A stretch of 64,000 nucleotides of DNA from Plantago elongata (lineage: Eukaryota > Streptophyta > Magnoliopsida > Lamiales > Plantaginaceae), in assembly GCA_036897095.1 (NCBI GenBank), contig JAYMSP010000139.1, positions 1 to 64,000 on the forward strand, in the 5' to 3' direction. The position numbers were made by a program, and so were the translations under genes. The notes beneath the pieces were generated by a model. The model ran no database searches, was not told where the DNA came from, and worked only from the letters and a program-made list of their open reading frames with translations. This document shows, piece by piece, positions 22,667 through 34,807 of the stretch (position 1 is its first letter; each line of letters begins with the position of its first letter).

Positions 22667-25605
22667 TTAATCAGAGGTATCTTTGTCATTATCTTCCCAT
22701 AAGCTGTTATGTAGTTTCCTCCTTTTATAAGGTGACAACGATGAGGAGGACGAAGAGCACGAGTCACTTGAGGTGAAACTCGTCCGGGTCATGACTCGGA
22801 CTTGTGGCAGCACCTTTGGCTGTTTCTTTGGCTTATCATTGATTAGATCTGCCTTTCGAATCAACTCGTAACAGCTCATAATGTTATCCTGCAAGAACAT
22901 ATAGTACATAATGTTTTCATACATTGTACTTTTGGAACAAGGATAATACTTTTTAGGTGTAAATGTATAAACATCAGAACTTGAAGAATACGAACTGACG
23001 TTCCTATGTAAATCCGCAAACATAGAGGTAAGCAAAGTAAAGTGGTATAAATGATCTTGAGATCTTACTTTTAGAAGTCCATCACCCCATGACTGAGCAT
23101 GTTGAGCAGTGATGAAGGAGAAATTTGGCAGATCATTTGCAGCCCTAAGAATTGATGCAGCTCCAATGCATGACGATCTATACTCGAGCAAGCTCGTCTC
23201 TGTTCCAAAAATAAACAATTTTAGTGTATTGCATCTTTGAATATCATAATAATAGTATTTAAAAAAACAGATGAAAATTGAAGATACCTTGAACAGTTGA
23301 GAGTATAACTTGTTTGGCTCTGGATGTAAGGAATCCAGTGTAGGTTCCAGTAGGGTCAACTTTGAGTGCAAAATAGCTGAGATAGCTAAATGGAGTAACA
23401 GATCCAAGTCTCCAATCTAGAACCCTTAGAACAAGTAGCTCCATTCTCTGTACATTTCTTGGTTCAAACATAAATTTTGCCCCCTCTACCTATCGATTCA
23501 CCAAAATATAAAATCAAAACGCCTTCGTTGATTAAATCTTTACAAGTAATAAGAAACCAACATCGTATCAATATAACATAAATACATATAAGATGCTTAT
23601 GCCCACTTTATACAAGAATTCGACTTAACTAAAATCCAAGAATTTCAAGAAAAATAAATAAATACCTGGAGATCCAAAAGAGAAGGAACTAGGGGTTCCT
23701 CCATCTTAGCAGCCAAGGATAAACATGCGACGGACAGTAGTTGCACCGGCCATCCATTCATTTTCTGCATTATCATTCAACAATAATATACTAATTATCA
23801 ATAAGATTAAAGCGAAAACTAAGAAGCATGCATATATAATTAGGCAATAATCATAATAAAACAAGTAAAGATTTGTTAGTTAGCGTAATGGTTGTCAATT
23901 AAAAACCAGAGGAACAGACAAAAGGGACCTTCAGTGTCTCTTACCAACATAAACTTTTACGGAAATTAATGTTTAACAAGCATGCTTTACAATATGCAAA
24001 CGGTCATGCTAAACTCCGTCATCATTATCAGTAGGCAAGTACTAATTATCATTAAGATATAGTAATGGAGTACATACAGAAAGGAAAAAGTATTCATCTA
24101 GTTTTTTATGTGTGTAATCTTCTGTTTAATTGTTTATTAAGCTCATCAAAGTGGTCTTAGGCTCTTATCTATGCAGTCACATGCATAAAACGAGAGCCGA
24201 ATTTCATGGCGGCTTTTAAAGTAATGGACGCAACTTTACCGAAAGCAAGCACATCAAGTGGACGTGTGTGTACACATTATGGATTTTTGGGCACATTGAG
24301 GAACGATATATCAAATTAATGTATGTTTTAGAACGATCTTGACTCAATAAGTGACTGACAGATAATACTGTATTTTACTTTTTGATTCACCTCGTCACAT
24401 AAATCGTGATCGTGACAGCTTTAAAAGAGTAGGGTGAATCGTAAAAATCACTATAAATTGTCTTTGAAAAATTACAATTGATGAAAATATAATTGATCGA
24501 TATGGATGTAATTTTATTAGTTGATTTAGTACAAAAACAAATCTTCTACCACCCATAAAAATGAACGTATTATTATACCAATTATATTAATATAATGTTA
24601 AAGATAATGCTCTCTTTTCTTCAAGTGAAAACTCATTCAGTTCAGGTACATTAAGTTCAATTTCACTCAAGTTATATTTTAAACTATTCAGTTTAATTCA
24701 ATAAAGTTTAATTGATGACAGAGCTCATTAATTAGTATGAATCGGATCAAATGGATCGTGGAATATCCACATTAGTTAAGATATTCTGAATAGTTAATTT
24801 CAATTAAAAGGAAGTTATAATTGGTAGTAATAGTTTAACTATATGATCCACTAATCATAAGACGTAATAACAAACTTTGACATTAAGCAGATGTGACAAG
24901 TTCAAACTCCCACTAACTAAAAGTCGTTTTCATGAAAATTTGCATTTAAATGGAGATGGGGTACCTAGGAGCGTCTTATAATCAAAACAAAATACTTTCT
25001 TTGCCCACACTTTAAGAAGAATGAATATCCCATTTTTCCTTTTACCTTTTTTTCCTTTAACAAGAAAATAATTAGACAGCGTTGAAAATTCAATTAAAAA
25101 GGAAAAAAACAATAGTCATGATGAGAATTTACAGCATATCTTTTATCGTGACTTGAGTATTTTCATTTATTTACCGGTAAATTATGACAGTGAAGAAACC
25201 GATCGAAGTAGCTCACTGACATATACACCGTTAATGGTTCGAATCCGTAATATCGTTGCACCTGATACATTTCATTAACAACATAGACGCATAAGTATAA
25301 ATGCATATTATCGCATTATCAATATATTAATTGATAACATAGTTCGACTTTACAAAAGTGGAATATATACATACCTTAAGCATCCACGAGATGGATTGGG
25401 TTCTAGTGGAGGAATCAATGGTGGTTTTAACGGAGCTGATACCGATAAGATCTGCCTCGTCTTGTAGAAGGCCGGCGATAGATTCACTGGTTTCCGGCGA
25501 GGAATATTCCGGCGAGTCATTGGAATATTCCGGCAGGTGATTGGAGTAGGAGATGACAGAGGTGGAGTCCTCGTCGCATAGAAGGTCGGAGAAGGCTAGA
25601 GACAT
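22667..25605 (-). CDS. CYCD1: D-type cyclin, CYCD1-like
   Basis: Six exons: 25375-25605, 25175-25261, 23666-23764, 23288-23489, 23069-23199 and 22667-22888, giving 323 aa. D cyclins activate CDKA at the G1/S transition and hand RBR over for phosphorylation. The RBR-binding LxCxE motif is present at the N terminus (LLCDE, residues 8-12). The cyclin box runs from about residue 70 (SISWMLKVQRYYGFEPLTVY, SVSYFDRFL, NGWPVQLLSVACLSLAAKME) into LVPSLLDLQ and RMELLVLRVLDWRLGSVTPF. A second cyclin fold follows. The C-terminal tail has a Ser run then PYKRRKLHNSLW, the basic end typical of CYCD1;1 (CKRRKL..YSW). The N-terminal half has several PEYS/PETSES stretches consistent with PEST-driven turnover. 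Confidence 0.92.
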
Positions 25606-27033
25606 GGCGAAATCGATCGCCAGTTGAATGTCATTTTGAAGTAGACATGGTTATGGTTTTGTTATCGCCGGATATTCGTCGGAGAATTGCCGGAAAAGGT
25701 GGAGGCGGAGGGATAATTGTTGAGCTAGGTTTTAGGGGTGTGGGCTTTGGTTTATAGATTCTCTTCTATCTGTTGTGTTTCTTGTTTGGAGATATAAATA
25801 GTTATGAGAAGACGCTATTTTTGGTTTATTGGTTATCTTCTTTTATTTGTTTTCTCGTAATATATCACACGTCTTCCTTCACGTTTCATGGTTAAACTAT
25901 ACCGGCGTGGTAGACGGTATAACATTTGCATATAATTATCGATTTAATATACTCATATAAGTTATATGAATTAATATACTATCGAATCTATCATATATTT
26001 GATTATAAATCAGGTTATTCAATTTAATATACTACGTAAGTATCTTTGAATTATAACACTTTTAAACTATTGAGTTAATTTAATTTAATCACAATCTTGC
26101 ATTTTCAATTAATGCAACTGAATATTACATTTTTAAACAATCTAAAATTAACCATAGTCCATATATTAATAAAAAAGTCACAAAATACGCATTTCTTTAT
26201 TGAAGGAAAAATATTAAACTAAAAATACCATCTACAATAACTACCCAGAACTCTAGTGGACGAAGTTGAAAGAGTAAATTATTTTCGAGCTTTCATGGTC
26301 AGACCATAGATGGAGTAAAATCTCCAAATTTGAAGCTTATGTGGAGTTCGAACCATTCATTGAAAGCTCAATTCCACGGTCTTCAAAGAGAAAATTTAAA
26401 TACAACTTCATATTACAAAGGTTACAAGTGTCTTAAATGTTCAAATGAACTGAGGACGGGAGCGTAAGTATAAGTTGAAAGACATAAAAAGAAATAAAAG
26501 TCAAAGGCGAAACCAACTTAGCCATAGAAATAGTTCGGATGTATCATTACTATATAAAGTAATTCATGCTAAAGGCTATATTTACCACTAGATTTTAAGC
26601 TTCATGAGTATTTTTTAATAAAACACTCAGTTACGTAAATGCACAACTTTTCAAACAAGTTAGTTGAAAAGTTAACTAGTTTGAGAAACTAATCAAGTTA
26701 ATTTGTTGAAAAGAAAACTACTTAATCAACTATCAGCTATCTTTTCAGTTAAGTTTATTAAATAGTGTCAAAGTTAAAATTTGTTAACCGTAAAAAAATT
26801 CAAATTCTATGGGACCTGGAGATTCTACTTTTAAACGAGTAGGAATGGAGAAAGTCCGACTTGATTAGGAATTAGGAATCAGGAATCTACACACCCTGGT
26901 AATTGGTATCCTACCCACCCTTGGTAATTGGTATCCTTGAAGTTATATATATATATCTATGATACCAAATTCGAGGAAACAAAACAAGGGCAACGTAAAT
27001 TAGTGACATTCTCAACTGAATCACCATCCGGCC
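25606..27033. other. Spacer between divergent cyclin D1 and F-box genes
   Basis: AT-rich, no gene recognised. It should contain both promoters. A short repeat of the phrase TGGTAATTGGTATCCT occurs twice near 26898-26937, just before a TATATATATATAT run that could serve as the F-box gene TATA region. Confidence 0.45.
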
Positions 27034-28176
27034 ATGAGTAGTCGAAGAAATAACAACCAGGCTCGCAGAGACCTTCCGAACGGTGGGGTGAGTAATAATC
27101 TACCCTCCGACTGTATGATTTCGGAGCTTCCGATTCCGATTTTACAGGATATTTTCTTCAGACTGCCTATCAAGTTTGTCACGTTGTGTAAATGTGTGTG
27201 TAATGAATGGCGCAACATCATCTCCGAACCTGATTTCTCTGAATGTTACATTAAATCATCCAATTTTAAGCTCCTGTTACATGATAAATGTTATGTTTAT
27301 AATTCCTGGAACCGAAAATTTTCTATGCTAGAAATCTCTGAGGAAGGGAATGATTGCATTCGCAAAACCGTTGATATTAGGATACCTGATTTGCCAGAAA
27401 ATCTGCAGACCCAGTTTAAATTTGTAGGCCTGCGCAATGGCTGTCTTTGCTTCAAAATCGCTAAGACGGGTGTCTGTTTTCTATATGTTCACAATCTCAT
27501 CACGGGTGAGTGTATTCAGCTTCCCGGCCATCACTTTATGCCGGAATGGTACCCACCGCACTACTACTTTGGTTTCAATCCATCTGGCAATAAGTTTAAG
27601 GTACTAGCAGCGAGAGCATACCCCATTAATGAGGCTGATATTCTCACTGTTGGCATTGATGACAACTGGAGAAGATTGCCTACCTTTAGCAGTTCACATG
27701 AGATTGTAGTTTGTAACGGAGCGTTTAATTGGATTCCTCAAGATAGAGGATCTCCCAGATTCATATCCACCTTAGAGATCAGTGAGGAAAAGTCGGGCCA
27801 GTTTCTGGTGCCTGCTGGTGTGAATGTAAATGGTTGTGCATTGGGTACTTATAAAAACCACCTGTGTCTGATTGATCAAGCTCGAAAGTTTAGCTTTAAT
27901 ATATGGTTCATGAAAGAATATGCTGTCGCAGAGTCTTGGACGGAGATTATCATAGAGAGCATCTATCTTCCTCGTCCGTTGGAGTCTTATTATGGTTTCA
28001 ATCCTGTTTCAGTGCTGCCTGATGGGGGGATATTGTTTGCAAATGCTCACGAGAATCATCTGATTGCATTCAATGTAGAGAAAAGGAAGTGTTCCAGAAT
28101 TGACATTTACGAATCTGCAGCAAGTGAAGGTGATTCGAATCTGTTTCGCCCTGCAATGGAACTAAAACGGTGGTGA
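27034..28176 (+). CDS. F-box protein with F-box-associated (FBA) domain
   Basis: A single exon of 380 aa. Residues ~28-72 are an F-box (MISELPIPILQDIFFRLPIK, then CKCVCNEWRNIISEPDF). The C-terminal two thirds look like the plant F-box-associated interaction domain: GLRNGCLCF, YVHNLITGECIQLPG, YYFGFNPSGNKFKVLA, then a repeated Trp/Gly beta-propeller-like pattern (VVCNGAFNWIPQD, GTYKNHLCLIDQ, ESWTEIIIES, SVLPDGGILF). The protein would act as the substrate adaptor of an SCF ubiquitin ligase; the target is unknown. It is the first of three F-box-related loci on this strand between 27 and 35 kb, part of a fast-evolving plant family. Confidence 0.85.
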   Translation: MSSRRNNNQARRDLPNGGVSNNLPSDCMISELPIPILQDIFFRLPIKFVTLCKCVCNEWRNIISEPDFSECYIKSSNFKLLLHDKCYVYNSWNRKFSMLEISEEGNDCIRKTVDIRIPDLPENLQTQFKFVGLRNGCLCFKIAKTGVCFLYVHNLITGECIQLPGHHFMPEWYPPHYYFGFNPSGNKFKVLAARAYPINEADILTVGIDDNWRRLPTFSSSHEIVVCNGAFNWIPQDRGSPRFISTLEISEEKSGQFLVPAGVNVNGCALGTYKNHLCLIDQARKFSFNIWFMKEYAVAESWTEIIIESIYLPRPLESYYGFNPVSVLPDGGILFANAHENHLIAFNVEKRKCSRIDIYESAASEGDSNLFRPAMELKRW

Positions 28177-29287
28177 AGAGAACAGACAAGAGGTGATGCA
28201 GAACAACAGATGTTTTATTTATTCTATTTAAGTTGGTTTTTGGTTACAATAGAAACTGCTAGTGTGATGGGTGCATACTGTGATGTACTGGTATGCTTTG
28301 TCATCTTTGCTCTTTTATACAAGCCACTTATCATATATTTACAACATTTAGTACATGAATTACCATTAGGATTTCTTTCATTTTTATTCTTTGATATTAT
28401 GTAAAATCCCACTAAAGTTTCCTCGATTCATTAAATATGAATTCACACGGAAAAAAAACGATACTAAAAAGAAAAGTGTATGTATCAGATTCGAATTATT
28501 AATGCGAGAAACCACACCAAAAAAATAGTACATATCCGTGCGACAATTATACTATTGCAATTACCCAAACTCAAAAAGTTAATTTATTTTTTTAAACGAG
28601 TCAAACGCGCGAAGTTTTAGCTCAGGTGGTATTCAAACTCTTACTTTTGTCTAGGTCATTTCAGACTTTCCATCAACGAGCAAATAACGCGAGAAAATGT
28701 TCGAGTAAATAATAAATTCTAGTTAGCAGTGAAGATTAACATAAAGCTATTATTCTTCCTTGTTTGATCCTTAGCGTGCATACGAGGCGGGAGAACAAGT
28801 CTAAGTGATGTCACCACGAGTGGAGTGACGCAATCCCATAACATGAAGGGTTGGGCTTCAAGTGCCTTCATGATCCGGGTCGTAATGTAGAGGCTAAAAA
28901 ACAGAGCATAGGAAATGCCCTACCTTAAAATGCAGTTTGAACTATTGATTTACGTAAGTTAATCCATTACTTTATGCGACTTCCCCTTTGAAGCTCTCTT
29001 TCTTGTCTCATATGGTATTCATTTCCGCCATCTTGATAACCCTTCTTTTTTAAGGACAAAAATCACGATCAAAGATCACAAATCGATATATAGTAAAACC
29101 GAAATTCCAATGGCTTTAGCTACTCTAACCTTCCCGGACTCCAATTCCGAATGGTGTGGACTAGAAGTACAGGCCCAAATTCCCAATCATGTTTTCAGTG
29201 AAGCCCATGACATATATATTATTCTAATCCCTAGAATACCTGAGAATACCCTACACACTGACACACACAGAGTGAAATCAATTCCAG
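28177..29287. other. Spacer between two F-box genes
   Basis: No gene was recognised. Around 28609-28640 the string TTAGCTCAGGTGGT followed by CAAACTCTTAC resembles a worn tRNA-derived SINE head, without a clear end. The rest is AT-rich, with the promoter of the next gene at the right. Confidence 0.35.
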
Positions 29288-30874
29288 GTGAAATCGCCGT
29301 ATGTGAAAATGGAGTTCTTCCCCGATGAAATAACTCGACACATACAGTCATTTCTCGACGAAAAAGAAGCTGCCCGTACATCTCTGCTATCCAAACAGTG
29401 GTACACATCATGGTCCGAAAATCCCGATCTTTCGTTGGACACCAACAATTTCCTTAGAAACGAAGAATTCCCAATTTTCGCACTAAAGAGGATCAAGAGG
29501 TACAAAGATCAAAATCTCAAACTAAATAGTCTCAGTCTCGTTATGAACACTAGTGAATTACCTTTGCTTGCTCATGAATTGATTTTCGATGCTTTATTGC
29601 TGGATCTCAATCATCTTACTCTTAAAACGCACTTAGCTGAGTTTACTCTTTTTGAACCCTATACTGTACTTCCTGAAGTATTCACCTCGGATTGTTTGAA
29701 AACCGTAAATATAACGAATGGGAAGATTGATCTCCCACTAACTGATGGACACAAAGTACTCTGTTCGTGTTCGAATCTGCTGTCACTTAATTTGACCAGG
29801 GTTCATGTTACGAATGATATGATGGCGGGTGTTGTACCGGGTTGTCCTTTAATCGAGGACTTGACGGTAGTGGATTGTGCTGGTTTGACGGAGATTGAGT
29901 TGAGTGTGTTGCGTTCGAGCTTGAAAAGATTTCATGTTGAAGGAATCCTACACCCGAGGGCAACTACATTTCCGGGAGCTAGCATATTGGTTAAATGGGG
30001 AGAAGCAGAAGGAAACGGAGACGGAGACGGATCAGTAGTTGATGTGCAGAAGCTGCATCAGTATTGTAACTTGATCACTTTGGAGATAGCCGGTCGAGTG
30101 AAAGTAGATAATCAGTTTTTCAGATTCTTTTCGCATAGATTTCCCTGCCTCCAAGAATTTGAATTGAGAGGTTGCCGTCCATTGGGTAGTGCAGATGTAA
30201 AAATTGCAAGCGATTCACTCAGGTACTTGAGCTTGATTCATGTAGGTGAAGAACCTGCCAAAATCAATGTTCCAAATATTCACAAGTTTAGTTTTACTAC
30301 CCAGAACATATCCCACCTACTGTATTGTAGAACTACTTCTGTGAATTGGGAGTCTGATTTGAAGTTTATCCACAGAAGGGCGGATGTCTCTGTCCACTGG
30401 TTTTATAGGATTTCACATATTCTGAAAGAGTTCAGTTTGTCTACAATTTCTCTTGTTATCAACTTATCAAGTGGTCTCTATAGTTTGAGCAATATCATAT
30501 CAGTTTTCCCTAAAGCTGCACCTTTTGTGGAGAACCTCAAGATAGAATACATGTCTCCGGTGTCATGCGATTCTGCAGTTCTATTTGGGTGGTTGTTGTG
30601 TTGTCGGCCCAAATTTATAACTTGGTTTGATGATGCCAAGGAAGTGAAAAGCTATAGCTATGAGAGCCTAGAGCTGGTCTATAAGGAATTGAAGAAGCAT
30701 GCAAACAAGATTGCATCGAACAGATTGCCTTGTGTCCATGGCCTAAATGATGTAGAAATGGAATATTACGAGGAATCACTCGGTATGTGGCGTTCTGCTC
30801 GACGTAAAGTTGTGTCTGAATCAGGAAAGATGCGGTTAAGGTTGAAATGGCTTAACATTCGACCCCGAGCCTAG
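29288..30874 (+). CDS. F-box/LRR-repeat protein
   Basis: A single exon of 528 aa. The N-terminal F-box (FFPDEITRHIQSFLDEKEAA, TSLLSKQWYTSW) is followed by plant-type imperfect leucine-rich repeats. Typical repeat cores are LNSLSLVMNTSELPL, LLSLNLTRVHVTNDM, CPLIEDLTVVDCAGLTEIEL, LKRFHVEGI, CNLITLEIAGRVKV and CLQEFELRGC. The C terminus ends in a basic block (KMRLRLKWLNIRPRA) after a short acidic region. No full FBD domain is obvious. Two in-frame starts exist, at 29288 and at 29309 (MEFFPDE); the second sits directly before the F-box and may be the true one. It is a probable SCF substrate receptor of unknown target. Confidence 0.82.
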   Translation: MKSPYVKMEFFPDEITRHIQSFLDEKEAARTSLLSKQWYTSWSENPDLSLDTNNFLRNEEFPIFALKRIKRYKDQNLKLNSLSLVMNTSELPLLAHELIFDALLLDLNHLTLKTHLAEFTLFEPYTVLPEVFTSDCLKTVNITNGKIDLPLTDGHKVLCSCSNLLSLNLTRVHVTNDMMAGVVPGCPLIEDLTVVDCAGLTEIELSVLRSSLKRFHVEGILHPRATTFPGASILVKWGEAEGNGDGDGSVVDVQKLHQYCNLITLEIAGRVKVDNQFFRFFSHRFPCLQEFELRGCRPLGSADVKIASDSLRYLSLIHVGEEPAKINVPNIHKFSFTTQNISHLLYCRTTSVNWESDLKFIHRRADVSVHWFYRISHILKEFSLSTISLVINLSSGLYSLSNIISVFPKAAPFVENLKIEYMSPVSCDSAVLFGWLLCCRPKFITWFDDAKEVKSYSYESLELVYKELKKHANKIASNRLPCVHGLNDVEMEYYEESLGMWRSARRKVVSESGKMRLRLKWLNIRPRA

Positions 30875-32549
30875 CTTCAAATGATCGGGCTGCTACCCTC
30901 CTACATATTTGTTGTAAGTTCACTAAATTGCATATCACTTATACTGTGATTTGGTTTTTTTTTTTAATTCTTTATATACTTGTAGATACTGATGCATATA
31001 AAGACACAATTTCTGCTCTTTTCACCTTAGTTTAATTTATGGCCAATTATACATGTTTATGTCTGATTTATGTCATTCATTAGCTAATTATAACTGATTA
31101 TAGCTAACAAGCATGAATAATACATACTACATATATAGCAGAGCTAAGAAAGATATGTTTACTACATATTACTGTATATGACTGACTAACGACGGATCGC
31201 TGAAGGCTTAGTTTTTTGTAGTGGTAACTATAGTTTACCAATTCTCTCATTAATTTATAAAAGCATTCTGTAAATATATATTTACTTAGTTAGTGACAGC
31301 AACCTGTAAAATATTAAGGAGTATACGGTGTAAGAGAATGTACATAATGACAACTAGCTGTCAATATTATAAACGTATATTTAGTGTATTTCACATTAGT
31401 TTGTACTTTGTAGTGTATTCTACAAATTATGACAACTAGTTGTAAATGCAACTGTAAATAATAGGATATTGTTATTATATGTGAAGGAATGGCGCGTGAG
31501 CATTCAATGTATTTGTGTCAGCTGACTGTAATAAGTTGTTGTCAAAGTTAACTTTGTTTTTTTGACATTTTGTCAAAAACTATTCAATTGCCTTACATGT
31601 TGAGTACTTACAGCTCGCTTTGACAAGTAGCTGTCAATATTTGTTGTATTGTGACAGTTTTTTACTTTCATTGACAGCATTTAGTTGTAAAAAAATGGTT
31701 TTTTTTTAGTAGTCGTGCATGTATTCTTTAATGATGAATTGATGATCTGAGTAACAAACATGCACTTGTTTATGATTAGGTTCATCATCTACCTTCACTC
31801 ATGGAGGTGGCCACCCGATTTAAACAAGCTAAGGAATGTTAACACCTCCAGACTAAGTGTAACCAAAAACCTAGCCTTGTGATCCCTCCTCGCCAGCACC
31901 ATTAACATCACTGACTTCCCTGGGCCTCCAAATCCCACCCTTTCTCCCTCTCCCTCCCCTCCCCTCCCCTCCTCAGGCTCACCAGATCCGACATCTTGGC
32001 TTTCCGAAATGTTCTTTCAATAACGACTGGACTGAATTTGTGATAATTATAGAGTTATATGGTGTATGTTAATTGCTTATAGTTAGGAGAATGAGACAAT
32101 ATCGAGGAACTATTCATAGTTGTGATGAAGATGTTTGTTGAAGATTAATATGTACTGTATTGTTGTCAAACCTAGTTATGGAGGACTAGTTTTAATTTAG
32201 AATCTCTCTTTTCTTTTTATAGGTTTAGTAGGATAACGTTCTGATTTGGAATGGGAGGTTTAGACTCTAATTGACTCTTCCTACGTATTAATTCTGTTAA
32301 TTAAAATTCGGGTGTTACAACTCCAATCCTAATCAAGGTAGAACTCTAAACATATCGCAACATATGTGATTCTAGTACACTAAATAACTTTATTACGATC
32401 ATATTTTTTTATGTATGTGAATTGTCACTTGTGATTCCATTCTAAGCCACCCTATAATTCTAGTAATATAAACAATTCCTTTCACAAAGTCAGATTCACG
32501 AAATCAAGAGTATATTCAACACATAATCTTTTCAAATTTTAATTGCAGT
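30875..32549. other. Intergenic region with CACTA-like terminus and repeated TGACAGC/GTCAA motifs
   Basis: No gene was recognised. A CACTA-type end motif (AGTTTTTTGTAGTG) lies at about 31208-31221. Between 31.3 and 31.7 kb the strings TGACAACTAGTTGT, GACAAGTAGCTGTCAA and TGACAGCATTTAGTTGT recur, like the subterminal repeats of a CACTA element. A CT-rich run with CCCCTCCCCTCCCCTCC lies near 31950. Confidence 0.4.
31208..31710. mobile_element. Possible decayed CACTA (En/Spm) fragment
   Basis: The sequence ends in TTTTTTGTAGTG on the left and has several nearby copies of short GACAACTAGTTGTC-like palindromic motifs, as in CACTA subterminal arrays. A second weaker terminus (TTTTTTTTTAGTAGTCG) occurs at about 31700, but it points the same way. 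This may be two fragments instead of one element. No transposase is seen. Confidence 0.3.
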
Positions 32550-32623
32550 GCTACGTGATTAATCTATGACCATGATCGACTGGGCGGGCGGTCTTCTGCT
32601 CGGAATGCTGCTTCTTATCGCAC

Positions 32624-32761
32624 AAGACCTTGTTAATATGGAAGATTATGTTTCCTTCTGTTCGGTTTGCAAATCTTGGTGATCAGTCAGCGTATAAGAC
32701 CTTGTTAATATGGAAGATTATGTTTCCTTCTGTTCGGTTTGCAAATCTTGGTGATCAGTCA
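32624..32761 (+). repeat. Internal tandem duplication, 72-bp period
   Basis: A 66-bp segment (32624-32689) recurs exactly at 32696-32761, separated by 6 bp, so the period is 72 bp. Each copy encodes the same F-box helix, DLVNMEDYVSFCSVCKSW. The copies look identical, so the duplication is recent compared with the rest of the damage. Confidence 0.9.
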
Positions 32762-32897
32762 CTGATACGCTAGGGAAGGAAGCCATCCTTACCTCCCCCG
32801 TTTCCATGGGCTATGTTACAGGATTCATCAGTCTACCGGAAGAACCTTAACTTGAACAGTCGTTCCTGGGATAGGATGTTGGAGCCACCAGATAAAA

Positions 32898-33910
32898 CTG
32901 TTGGAGAATTGGTTTATTGAGAAATCATTTGTACCAATTGTACGTACTAATTTCTTTGTAAAATTTTATATGTCATCTACCTTTTGTTTTGACATATTTT
33001 TTAGTTGATCACGTAGTGGGTTGCGTAAACTACGTGATAATGTAATACATGGGCGAAAACTAAAAAAAGGGTTAAATACACAAAAAATATGTCTAAAGAG
33101 TAATTTTAAGGTATACTTTATACAGTTAAAATTCATTAAAAAAAAAAAAGGGTCCAAGGGGTTGGTTTACTTTTGGGCATGCTTCTTCTAGGTGTGAATA
33201 AAAGTTGGATCGATGTAGTAAAGTATATATTGGAAGTATGAATATTATGTGAATATTCTAGAAGAAGTCTTTTACACTTCTTCCATATTATTACTCCAAT
33301 TGTAATATTTATTTTATTAATTTTCGAAATAATATGAGTTAAAATTGTAACTCATGGTATTAAACCTCTAATGAGGTTTTATTGTGGCTTTAGTACATGT
33401 GTTAAATTGGTACTTTTGGGTAGCTTTTTTTAGCTATATAAAGGTGTTTCTCCACCACTTTGAACACACAACAAGGATATAATCTTCTCCTCTCCCTCTC
33501 ATCTTTGGAATCATCATCCTTAGCTCACCGTATGTAGAGTTTTGCATAGTAGGCATACACTAAAACATTAAGAGAGTTCTAACACTTGAAAAAGGTTCGA
33601 ATGAACTAATTTTGTTGCTTCTCCAAAATTAGTTGTGATTGGACGTTGTACATTGGAAGCACATTGCTCAAGTAGGCCTAAAGCATAGAAAGACGGGCAA
33701 ATTGTGGTTAAGGGGAAGTGGTCTCACCGATGTCTCGTCCAAGATTCAATCCGAATCAATCTCCAATACTTGTTCAACGTCTAATCTCCATTGAAAAAAT
33801 TAATGTAAGTGTTGTTATATTGTATCTTACTCTTGTTGAAATATGTAGAGATGATTTGTATCATATACTAATCATATTCTAATATTTTTATGACATGTTA
33901 CACGGAGGAA
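32898..33910. mobile_element. Probable solo LTR of an old LTR retrotransposon
   Basis: About 1 kb of unrelated DNA interrupts the KIB-like pseudogene. It starts near TGTTGGAG, contains a TATATAAAGG promoter-like motif at about 33434, and ends near a TGTTACA string. That fits a solo LTR left after recombination. There is no internal coding part, and no convincing target duplication was found. It is broken or reduced and old; the family is unknown. Confidence 0.35.
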
Positions 33911-34807
33911 AAATCAAACGGGAACCAATAGAAACTAAAGACTCACAAGGTAGACAAATGCGTCGATTTTACAGCTTCTCGTCCTCAAGAATACATGAAT
34001 TCGAACTACCATAAGCCACCCATAAAATGTGTATGGGAGTAAGATAATGATGGTTGGTCACAATCGGTTATGATTTTCAAGTTAATCTTCTACACCCTAT
34101 CTCCAGGGAGCAAATCAGGTTGCCTGATATTTTGTCCTTTAAATATCAGTACGAGTACGATGAGGATTTCATACCCAAGAACATTGTTGATACATTTGTA
34201 ATGAAGGTCGTCTTGTCCAAAAGTCCAAGAACCGGCCATGATTTTATAGCAATGGCTATATATGGAGAGTTTAGATGCTTCTTAGACAAGGAGATTGTGT
34301 TTTGGCTAACATTGATGCCCCACGTCCAATGTATTTTACTATGATGTTGTCTATTGCAATGACAAAATCTACGCCATGAATGTCCATGCTTTTTTGTGTG
34401 TCTGTGACCTTAACAGTCAACATGGCCCAAGAGCGATACAGATTGATGCAGCTCCACCTGAACTCCTATGTTGCGGAAAGTCGTCACAGAACTATCTGGT
34501 CAAATCATTCGGACATTTATTGATGATATCCCGTCATCGCGAAGAAATTCAAGTTGAGGGTGTGAAATACTACAGAGAACTAATATTTAACTTCTCTATT
34601 TTCAAGTTGGAAGAGTGCCAAATAGATTCTGAGTATCCCTATGTATGGAAGGAAGTGAATGATTTGGGTGGTAGAGCGTTGTTCTCGGGCAATAACGTTT
34701 CAACAATGATGGATTCGTTAAAGTGTGTGAAGGACGACTGCATTTATTTCTCAGAGGATGAGAAAGTGTACGGATGGGAACCCGAGGAAGGTGGTCGTGA
34801 CACTTGA

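Larger units (their letters stand above)
32550..34807 (+). pseudogene. Broken KIB-like F-box/DUF295 gene with an insertion
   Basis: Two separated parts of one gene type. The first (about 32565-32890) is F-box-like: DLVNMEDYVSFCSVCKSW, then GKEAILTSPVSMGYVTGFIS. The second (about 33960-34807) matches the DUF295/KIB domain: FYSFSSSRIHEFELP, WWLVTIGYDFQVNLLHPISR, FVMKVVLSKSPRTGHDFIAM, then, in another frame after about 34330, YYDVVYCNDKIYAMNVHAFL and VCDLNSQHGPRAIQIDAAPP. There are in-frame stops, at least one frameshift, an internal duplication at 32624-32761, and about 1 kb of unrelated, LTR-like DNA between the two parts. KIB proteins are SCF substrate receptors; KIB1 acts on brassinosteroid signalling kinases. 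This copy is very unlikely to make a full protein. Confidence 0.75.
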
